64,000 nucleotides of DNA from Hymenobacter sp. CRA2 (lineage in GTDB: Bacteria; Bacteroidota; Bacteroidia; Cytophagales; Hymenobacteraceae), in NCBI RefSeq assembly GCF_002007105.1, contig NZ_MVBC01000001.1:62001-126000 (forward strand), read 5' to 3'. Below, in pieces: positions 58,601 through 64,000 of the stretch (the stretch's first letter is position 1; every line of letters begins with the position of its first letter). A program made the position numbers and the translations under genes. Under the pieces are notes generated by a model. That model saw only the letters and a list, made by a program, of their open reading frames with translations. It made no database searches and was not told the DNA's origin.

Positions 58601-61218
58601 TTGAAGGGCGGAATGTCGAAGTACACTGTCGTGTCGTAGGCGCCGCCGAGCACTTCGGGCTTGTTGAAAAACACGTAGGCGCCGGTGGTGGCGTCGAACG
58701 AGGGGAAGGCGCCCAGTTTCTTGCGGCCCGACTTGTTGTTCGGCGCGTTGATGTACAGACGACCCGCCGCGTGACGGCCCTTGTTGGTGAGGGCAAAGTC
58801 GTTGTCCTTGCGCGCCTTCAGGGCCGAGCCCTTTGAGCCCTTGCCCTTCACGATGATGGAGTCAATCTTGAACATGTCGATGAAGAACCCATCGTAATCA
58901 AACTTGAACTCCTTGCCCTTGAAGATAAAGGCCGAGGCCACCACCGTACCGTTGAAGTCGATGTTGCGGTTTTTCTGAATGCGCACGATGCTGGAATCCG
59001 GCTTCACGAACACCGTCACCGAGTCGTCGGAGAAGTTGAAGCGGTCCACGCCGCGCACCAGCAGCACGTTGCTGTTCAGGTTCAGCGAGGCGTTTTTGCC
59101 GTTCGGAGCCAAGGACTTGATGGCAATGTGGTCGTAGTCCTTCTTGCCGCGGGCCGAGTTGACGTAGTGCAGGGCCTTGGGCAGCAGCGTCACGTCGCCG
59201 TTGGTTTGGTCGATGGACACGTACCCGTCGCGGGCCAGGCCCGAAATGGCCGAGCGCACGTTGGGTTCCTTCAGGTTCAGGGCCTCCACCAGGTCCTGCA
59301 CCGTGAAGCGCTTCACGTTGTTGTGCGTCTGGCTGTAGCCCACCACCATCTGCAAGGGGTGCAGGCGGTTGATGGCGTGAATCTGCTGAAAGCGCGTATT
59401 GGTGTAGAACTCCTTGGACTCAAACGCCGAGGTTACCTGGTTTTTGGCCGTCAGCGTCTGGAAGTCGATGTTCGGCGTTTTCAGGTTCCACGTCAGCTGC
59501 TCGGCCGACAGTTCCATCTGGTGGTAAGAGTCGTAGTACGGCGTGGTCTTGTAGAGACCTTCCTCGCGGGCCAGCAGCAGTACCTGCCGCGGCTTGGAGA
59601 ACTTAAGCTTCACGCCCGGGTGCGTCACCGAGTCGGACTTGTCTTCGAAAATGGTAATGGCCGCGCGGTTGGAGGCAATCAGCGTGTCGCCGAGCTGGTA
59701 GCTGCGCGAGGCGGCGCGGAAGCGCGGCTTGCCCTCGTAGCTCACCGTGATGCGCGACAGCGCTCCGTCCAGTGAAGACGAGTACATCTGCTTGCCGTTC
59801 AGCGAGAAGCCGCCTTGGTAGGTGATGTTGTCGCCGATATTTTTGACGCGGGCGTCGTTCGTCAGCGACACAAAGCGCGGGTAGCCCGAATCGGCCCCGT
59901 TCTTCTTCTGCACGCTCTTGTAGGCCAGGGCGCCCTTGATGGGTGCCTCCAGCACGGCCGGGTAGGTCAGCGTGACGGGCTCGGCCTTGAACTCGGCCTT
60001 GGTCACGTCCATGTCGAACGGGCCCAGCTCGGCGGTGAGCGGGTTCCCATTGATCTGCCAGCCGAAGGTGCCGCCCTTGCCGGCAAACTTGCCGGTAGTC
60101 GTCACCAATGAGCCGCTGGTTTTCTGAATCACCACCGAATCATGGGCCGTGGCAATAACCAGGTCGGCGTCCTTCAGCTCGATAACCGGGCCTTTGGTGC
60201 TCGGGGGCATGTAGCTGTCCACGTAGGCTGGGGTGGCCGAGGCCGAAGCCGGCTCGTCCTTCCACTCGTCGGCGGCGGGCTTGGCGGGCTCAGCAGCTTT
60301 GGGGGTGGTGGCCGGTTTGGCGGCGGGCTTGGCCGTGGCAGTGGCTTTCTTGGCCGGCGCGGTGGTTTTCTTCTTTACCGGAGCGCCCCAGCCGTCGTCG
60401 GAGCTGGAGCCCCAGCCGCCGGTGTCCCAGCTGCCCGAGTCCCAATCGTCCCAGCCGCTGCTTTTCTTCTTGGCCGGGGCGGGTTTGGGCTTCGGTTTGG
60501 CCGCCGGTGCCGCCGGCTTAGCGGCCAGTTTCGGAGCGGGAGCGGCGGGTTTCGCCGACTCTGGCTTGGGTGCAGGTTTGGCCGCGTCCCAGCCCGAGCC
60601 GCCGGTAGCCGGAATGCCACCGGGCTGGTCGGTTTCGTTGTAGGCGAAGGTGATGGCCGAGCTGTTGGTCAGCCGCAGCCGGTTGTAGCGCGAGCTGTAG
60701 AGCTGACGCGTCTTCAGGAACTGCGTGGTGGTGCCGATAAACTGCTGCAGCTCCTTCAAATCCTGCGGCACCAGAGCCTTGCCGGTCACGTCCAGCAGCT
60801 GATCGGTTTGCGGATCGGTGAGCGGCTGCGCACCTTGCTTGGCAGCTATCAGCATACCCCAGAACGACTCGAAGTGCGGTCGGGGCTTGAGACGGCGCTC
60901 CTGCATCTTGCGCGCCAGCTCGATGATCTTGGCCTGCTGCGACGTCGTGAGCTTGTTCGAGCCCCAGAGTTGCCGCAGCTGCTCGGTGGTGGCAATGGCC
61001 GCAGGGTTCTTGGTGGTGGCCATCCAGGCCACTACCTCGCCGATAAAGGTTGCGGGATCGGTACTAAACGGGGTGGTGCCGGGGCGAACGGCAGCCGTGG
61101 GGGCGGGTGGAGTGGTGGTGGCGGCCGGCGCTTGTGGCTTGGCCGTCTGGGCCCGACCCACTGTGGTCGACCCCCAGGCCAGCAACGCACAAAGCCCCCA
61201 CGCAGCAAATTGCTTCAT
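55657..61218 (-). CDS. Giant exported protein (1853 aa) with lysine-rich repeat tail
   Basis: ATG 61218 starts a signal peptide (MKQFAAWGLCALLAWGSTTVGRAQ). Residues ~35-230 are partly helical. A low-complexity linker rich in Ala, Pro, Lys and Trp (~235-340, with GWDDWDSGSWDTGGWGS) leads to ~1300 residues of repeating beta strands (for example IELKDADLVIATAHDSVVIQ and KTPNIDFQTLTAKNQVTS), which recall OstA/LptD-N or AsmA/TamB-like bridge proteins, though no domain is certain. The tail (~1700-1853) is highly charged with three 23-residue KKDKKKKDE repeats, ending in DDPFGD. It is probably periplasmic or envelope-spanning; plsY lies next downstream. Function unknown. Confidence 0.78.
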   Translation of the reverse strand: MKQFAAWGLCALLAWGSTTVGRAQTAKPQAPAATTTPPAPTAAVRPGTTPFSTDPATFIGEVVAWMATTKNPAAIATTEQLRQLWGSNKLTTSQQAKIIELARKMQERRLKPRPHFESFWGMLIAAKQGAQPLTDPQTDQLLDVTGKALVPQDLKELQQFIGTTTQFLKTRQLYSSRYNRLRLTNSSAITFAYNETDQPGGIPATGGSGWDAAKPAPKPESAKPAAPAPKLAAKPAAPAAKPKPKPAPAKKKSSGWDDWDSGSWDTGGWGSSSDDGWGAPVKKKTTAPAKKATATAKPAAKPATTPKAAEPAKPAADEWKDEPASASATPAYVDSYMPPSTKGPVIELKDADLVIATAHDSVVIQKTSGSLVTTTGKFAGKGGTFGWQINGNPLTAELGPFDMDVTKAEFKAEPVTLTYPAVLEAPIKGALAYKSVQKKNGADSGYPRFVSLTNDARVKNIGDNITYQGGFSLNGKQMYSSSLDGALSRITVSYEGKPRFRAASRSYQLGDTLIASNRAAITIFEDKSDSVTHPGVKLKFSKPRQVLLLAREEGLYKTTPYYDSYHQMELSAEQLTWNLKTPNIDFQTLTAKNQVTSAFESKEFYTNTRFQQIHAINRLHPLQMVVGYSQTHNNVKRFTVQDLVEALNLKEPNVRSAISGLARDGYVSIDQTNGDVTLLPKALHYVNSARGKKDYDHIAIKSLAPNGKNASLNLNSNVLLVRGVDRFNFSDDSVTVFVKPDSSIVRIQKNRNIDFNGTVVASAFIFKGKEFKFDYDGFFIDMFKIDSIIVKGKGSKGSALKARKDNDFALTNKGRHAAGRLYINAPNNKSGRKKLGAFPSFDATTGAYVFFNKPEVLGGAYDTTVYFDIPPFKLDSLYNNKTAAVGFKGTFVSGGILPDFKTKLTMQEDGSLGFNYAVPKEGFPVYGGKARLYNQVRMSNRGIQGDGTMDYLSANLHSDQFIFYKDSVVTVGKTATIKEGTLNGAEYPKVALLPGYQMKWVVKADTMYLSTAPKGEAMRFYDGTYLYKGTAALTPKGLGGIGRMENAQSVIRSNSFTFLPTQYKGQNGTVSVKSAEPNKPALTAPDVAFTYDIKRSYADFARAEGVTKSNIELPYSQYRTSLSGGRWDFKKKTVQLRVAAGQDSTRAYFYSMKPEQKGLKFRAAAGKYDLNKYRLVADGVPYVAAADAWIEPDSNRVYVLPNAEMRAFQNAGITMDTLGKFHHLYKGEVKVLSRAAFTGNALYNYKTPTDSFAIKFANFTVDSASVGLVKGEGKKKSSGLLKRGNSNDDTPPAPPTLAVAEIKATDKFRIAPRIQYRGGVTMNSQRKGFAFDGQARLEFSKVATSADWFPVQDSIDPQFVKIRMKEVKAEDGTPMMTGIYQNEGTGKPYPLFVAAKSNVTDGNLFQTDGMLTYDPKKRIYTISQHDPLEQEIYEGSVLTVNDSTGVLNFRGKLGLIGTNKDYNVTASGVGRANTDSSRYQVDAMMAFDLNFPDKAFEAMAEDMAKYSKGLPEALSGSQSELYKLGEFAGSKTISDYANRKTGNYVPLQKVSGKFLHDIMLSQVNLKWSNKYNAWYSVGKIGLVSIGKKDINALIDGYIEIKKESTGDAVELYLEADPETWYYFKYSENKLLAKAQHGEFDEILGRAAKGDYNTATNYGFFLGDEQERNLFVNHFRKDYLGEAKPQKVVSRPQPTGNFDNMESDSGKKNKKKKGDAQDDQFGNEQGATADAPAEPTKKEKKKKKDAEADANDPFATGGNEPAAEPAKKDKKKKDEVAADAPAEPAAEPAKKDKKKKDEAVADAPAEPAAEPSKKDKKKKDEVAAEPTEEKAAEPKKEKEKKPSKKKNEDDPFGD
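55750..55944 (-). repeat. Three tandem 69-bp coding repeats in giant protein tail
   Basis: Units at 55944-55876, 55875-55807 and 55806-55750 (the last shortened). Each encodes EPAAEPAKKDKKKKDE plus an A/V/D/P spacer. Further degenerate KKEKKKKKD units lie on the upstream side. Confidence 0.85.
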
Positions 61219-61683
61219 ACAGATGCCTTCAGGCGGAATTATCCGCCTACAATTTCCGAAAAAGTTGGCGGACTTTCCGTCGCTATGATTGTCAATGGTT
61301 TGCCAACTTGGTTGCATCCCATTTGGCCCCGGTCGGGTGCTGTAATCAGTAGCTCGGCCGTACCCCCAAACGCCAATAGAACCAGGAAGTTCATCGGTGG
61401 AAAATTCACCGAGCGACGGCACTTACAGGGCATATTCAGTTGCCTGCTCCGGGCGTAGTCTGCTAAGGCAAAACCGGCCGAAAGGGTGCTACTCGCTTAC
61501 TACGGCAAGGCGGCCGCCCTTGGGCCGTTACGGCGAAGGCATTACTGCCTTCGCCGAGCTTCATATTAAAATCTCTATATACGACACGCCGCTGCCAAAG
61601 CCCCGCCTTACTGAGCCAGCTCATGGGCCCTGAGTAAGCAGGCGCTTCGGCAGCGGCAGATTTATAAGCGGCAGGCCGTATTC
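61219..61683. other. 465-base intergenic region with two dyads
   Basis: No supportable gene. Next to the giant gene start is a small hairpin, AGGCGGA-ATTA-TCCGCCT (61231-61248), which would lie in its 5' leader. Near the end of the T9SS protein gene is a larger imperfect inverted repeat (61588-61615 with 61630-61657; 22 of 28 positions pair), 27 bases past the stop. No exact TAnnTTTG box was found for the giant gene. Confidence 0.5.
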
Positions 61684-63282
61684 TTAGATCAGCTGTACTT
61701 GTACCGTGGTGACTTCGCCGTTCCAGCTGACGCGCAAAATGTAAAGTCCCCGCGGCAGGTCCACCACGTCCAGTTGCTTGTCATCGAGTTTGCCCGGCAG
61801 GAAGTCGGCCTCGGTGCGCATCACCCGGCCCTGCGAGTTGATGAGGGACGCGCTGATGCCGGACAGCGGCGGCAGGAGCACGGAAAACCGGCCCCGCGCG
61901 GGGTTGGGGAAGACGGTAGCCGAGAGGCTAGCCGGCGGAGCGGCCGGCACCGTGTACAGCAACGAGGCTAGGTAACTGCTGCTGCCATTGGCTTGGAGCG
62001 TATGGGGCGGGAAGCTGGCCCGGCCCGCAAACTGCCCCCCTACCAGCACCCGCCGCTGCCGCGGCCCGGCACCGGGCGCCACGGCCAGCCCTTCCGCCGA
62101 CTCGACGCCGGTAGCCTGCTCTTCCCAGCTTATGGCGCCGGCATTGCTCAGGCCGAGCACCGCCGCTACCGTGGCCGAACGCTTGAGCAGCACCACGGGC
62201 CCGGTATCGGCGCGGGCGACGCGGACGCCGGCCGTGGTAATGGTGCCCAGGGCTTTTAGCCAGGTCACGGCGCCGCCGGCCGTAAACCGGGCCAGAAAGG
62301 CTTCGCGGGCCGCGCTGGCGCTGATACTGGCGGCGTCAAGCTGGTAGGTGCCGCTGAAGCTGCCCGCTACGTAGGCCCCGCCCTGTGGCTCCACGGCCAG
62401 CGAAGTAGCCCCTTCCTGGTCGCCGCGGGCCCAGACCACCGTGCCGGTGCTGCTGTTGAGGCGAGCCAGCGCGGAGCCGGTCTGTCGGGCTAGCTCTACC
62501 CCGCCGATGCTAAACGGCCCGACATACGAGCCCAAGACGTACACGCTGCCGACCTCATCGGCCGCAATATCGAGCCCGGACGCGCCCAGGTTGGCAAACG
62601 TGGGCGTATTCCAGCGGAAGCTGCCGGCCCGGTTCAGGGATATCACGAACATCTGCCGGGCGCCCGTCGAGATAAGGGGGCCGTTGCTGAGTGCGAAGCC
62701 GTAGCCGTTGCCGGTGATGTAGCTATTGCCTTGCGCATCCGTGGCAATGGCGTTGCCGCGCGTCGGGAACCCGGCACTGCTGCCGGCTTGCACCGCCCAC
62801 TGTATTTGCCCGCTGGCCGACAGCCGGAGCACCAGCATGTTGTCGCCCTGGTAGCGGGTCGGGTCCAGGCTGATGCCCGGCACGTTGGGCCCGAATAATC
62901 CGCTCATGCCGCCTACTACCGCTACGCCTCCATTCTGCGCATCCACGCTGATGTCGACGCCTGCCGCGTACGTGCGGTTGCTTACGACGGGCGAGGGCGC
63001 CAGCGCCCCCAGGGTAGTGGCCCACTCCGGCTGCCCTTGCGGGCTGAATTTGACTACAATCAGGTCGGCTATGGTGCTGGTACTCGTCAGTTGAAACCGC
63101 CCCACCCGGATGGTGCCGGTAAAGCTTCCGGTCACGTAGGCATTGCCGGCCGCATCGGCTGCCACGGCGCGCACCGTGAAGGGCTGCGCATCTGCCCATT
63201 GCCAGCGCGGCGCCTGCGCCCATCCCGGCTGCGCCAGCGCGGCGAGCAGCACCAACAAGAGGATACTCAGTACTCGTTTCAT
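61684..63282 (-). CDS. T9SS-sorted beta-propeller-like (SBBP-type) surface protein
   Basis: 532 residues from ATG 63282, giving the signal peptide MKRVLSILLLVLLAALAQPGWAQ. The body consists of SBBP-like repeats (AADAAGNAYVTGSFTGTIRV, ATDAQGNSYITGNGYGF, AADEVGSVYVLGSYVGPF, AVEPQGGAYVAGSFSGTY), likely a propeller. The last ~75 residues (SLSATVFPNPARGRFSVLL ... DLPRGLYILRVSWNGEVTTVQVQLI) are a type A T9SS sorting domain. It should be exported and attached to the cell surface. Ligand unknown. Confidence 0.87.
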   Translation of the reverse strand: MKRVLSILLLVLLAALAQPGWAQAPRWQWADAQPFTVRAVAADAAGNAYVTGSFTGTIRVGRFQLTSTSTIADLIVVKFSPQGQPEWATTLGALAPSPVVSNRTYAAGVDISVDAQNGGVAVVGGMSGLFGPNVPGISLDPTRYQGDNMLVLRLSASGQIQWAVQAGSSAGFPTRGNAIATDAQGNSYITGNGYGFALSNGPLISTGARQMFVISLNRAGSFRWNTPTFANLGASGLDIAADEVGSVYVLGSYVGPFSIGGVELARQTGSALARLNSSTGTVVWARGDQEGATSLAVEPQGGAYVAGSFSGTYQLDAASISASAAREAFLARFTAGGAVTWLKALGTITTAGVRVARADTGPVVLLKRSATVAAVLGLSNAGAISWEEQATGVESAEGLAVAPGAGPRQRRVLVGGQFAGRASFPPHTLQANGSSSYLASLLYTVPAAPPASLSATVFPNPARGRFSVLLPPLSGISASLINSQGRVMRTEADFLPGKLDDKQLDVVDLPRGLYILRVSWNGEVTTVQVQLI

Positions 63283-63470
63283 CAGATAACCCATCAATTG
63301 AACCAGACTCATGTTCTCTGTTCATCCCATGGATGCCCGTGGACGACACCGCGCAGCAGCTCACCAGCTTTGGCTCTGCTCCGAAAGCTGCCTAATATAA
63401 AACTTTAACAATTTTTATTATAAAATAACTTATCCAAAATACCGGCCACCATTCCCTTTGCTTCAAAAGA

Positions 63471-63503
63471 AAACGCCCGGAACCTATACAGCTCCGGGCG
63501 TTT
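63471..63503 (-). terminator. Terminator of prmA
   Basis: A perfect 11-bp stem (AAACGCCCGGA at 63471-63481 with TCCGGGCGTTT at 63493-63503); on the minus strand it is followed by TTTTCTTTT. Confidence 0.82.
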
Positions 63504-63525
63504 GCCTTAGGGGGTTCAGGGCTTG

Positions 63526-64000
63526 TTACTTGTAGAAGATGGCCGATACCCAGTGGTTGCGCACCCGGTGCGACTCGTAGCGGAAGCCTTCACGCTCGGC
63601 CGCCTCGCGGATCAGGTGCAGGTCTTCTTCGTAGAAGCCGGAGAAAATGATGGGGCCGCCGGGCTGCAGGTACTGGTGATACGCGGCCATGTCGTCAAGC
63701 AGCACGTTGCGGTTGATGTTGGCCAGAATGAGGTCGAAAGGCTTCTCCCCTTCCAGGGCCGTGATGTCGCCGAGGCGAGCTTCCACCTTGTCCTGCACGT
63801 TGTTTTCCAGTGCGTTGTCGGCCGCGTTTTCAGCCGTCCAGGGCTCTACGTCCACAGCCAGCACGTAATCGGCGCCGAGGTGCACGGCCATGATGGCCAG
63901 AATGCCGGTGCCGCAGCCCATGTCGAGCACGCGCTTGCCTTGGTGGTCCACGGTCAGCTGGTTTTCAATCATCAGCGCCGTGGTGTTGTGGTGGCCGGTG
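63526..64000 (-). CDS. prmA: Ribosomal protein L11 methyltransferase, N-terminus outside window
   Basis: Partial gene: 158 codons are visible and the frame runs off the right edge. The visible part has TGHHNTTALMIE, the class I methyltransferase motif I VLDMGCGTGILAIMA, the acidic SAM-binding turn VLAVDVEPW, the post-motif LILANINRNVLLDDM (NPPY-like) and the C-terminal FRYESHRVRNHWVSAIFYK. PrmA trimethylates lysines and the N-terminus of ribosomal protein L11 using SAM. The missing N-terminal L11-binding domain lies outside. A terminator follows. Confidence 0.92.
   Translation of the reverse strand, partial: TGHHNTTALMIENQLTVDHQGKRVLDMGCGTGILAIMAVHLGADYVLAVDVEPWTAENAADNALENNVQDKVEARLGDITALEGEKPFDLILANINRNVLLDDMAAYHQYLQPGGPIIFSGFYEEDLHLIREAAEREGFRYESHRVRNHWVSAIFYK

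Noticed and set aside
55216-58836. 1206-codon open frame on the plus strand
   Set aside because: It is antisense to plsY and to the giant exported protein, crosses a terminator and a promoter, and is mostly Val/Leu/Gly/His low-complexity sequence.

Overview
The window looks like a chromosomal segment of a high-GC member of Bacteroidota, most likely Hymenobacter or a close relative in the Cytophagales. The evidence is internal. There are surface proteins with type IX secretion (T9SS) or gliding-type C-termini, many TonB-linked and outer-membrane beta-barrel proteins, a LytS/LytTR pair, multi-PAS histidine kinases, a small THX ribosomal protein, starts without Shine-Dalgarno sequences, and several exact copies of the Bacteroidota -7 promoter box TAnnTTTG. 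No taxonomic marker gene is complete here, so the genus is an inference.

Layout. 1-5.2 kb: two divergent cell-surface proteins (the first runs off the left edge). 5.2-10 kb: a metal-uptake block with an NRAMP Mn/Fe transporter, a TonB-dependent receptor and an outer-membrane channel-like protein; the first two share a palindromic operator-like site. 10-13.3 kb: a membrane protein and a DUF1501/DUF1800 pair. 13.5-15.2 kb: a flavin monooxygenase, then an AT-rich orphan gene next to a long inverted repeat. 15.2-34 kb: a lamin-tail surface protein, Asd, a triple TonB-C protein, an M48 protease, a hydrolase, a Wzi-like barrel, an ABC exporter, GmhA, a ComM-type ATPase, an MscS channel and a solo acyl carrier protein. 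34-40 kb: a LytS/LytTR two-component system, a frameshifted Spy-like gene and a five-PAS kinase. 40.2-42.9 kb: tRNA-Lys, THX, a membrane protein and a PagL-like lipid A deacylase. 43-48.9 kb: a tandem array of seven paralogous outer-membrane barrels. 48.9-55.5 kb: an M20 dipeptidase, a PUA/EVE-like protein, a PAS kinase preceded by a BLUF blue-light sensor, a lipoprotein with a damaged start, a small membrane protein and PlsY. 55.6-64 kb: a 1853-residue exported protein with a lysine-rich repeat tail, a T9SS beta-propeller-like protein, and PrmA running off the right edge.

Much of the content concerns the envelope: metal import, lipid A and heptose metabolism, phospholipid synthesis, surface adhesins and barrel paralogs. 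Several long intergenic palindromes beginning GTCATnC recur between unrelated genes and form a dispersed repeat family. I see no CRISPR array, insertion sequence, integrase or prophage. The most informative signals are the shared TTTAG-N6-CTAAA sites upstream of the NRAMP and TonB-receptor genes, an exact 13-bp tandem duplication that breaks a Spy-like gene, the BLUF/kinase pair, the seven-gene barrel array, the giant exported protein, and promoters that sit almost on top of start codons.
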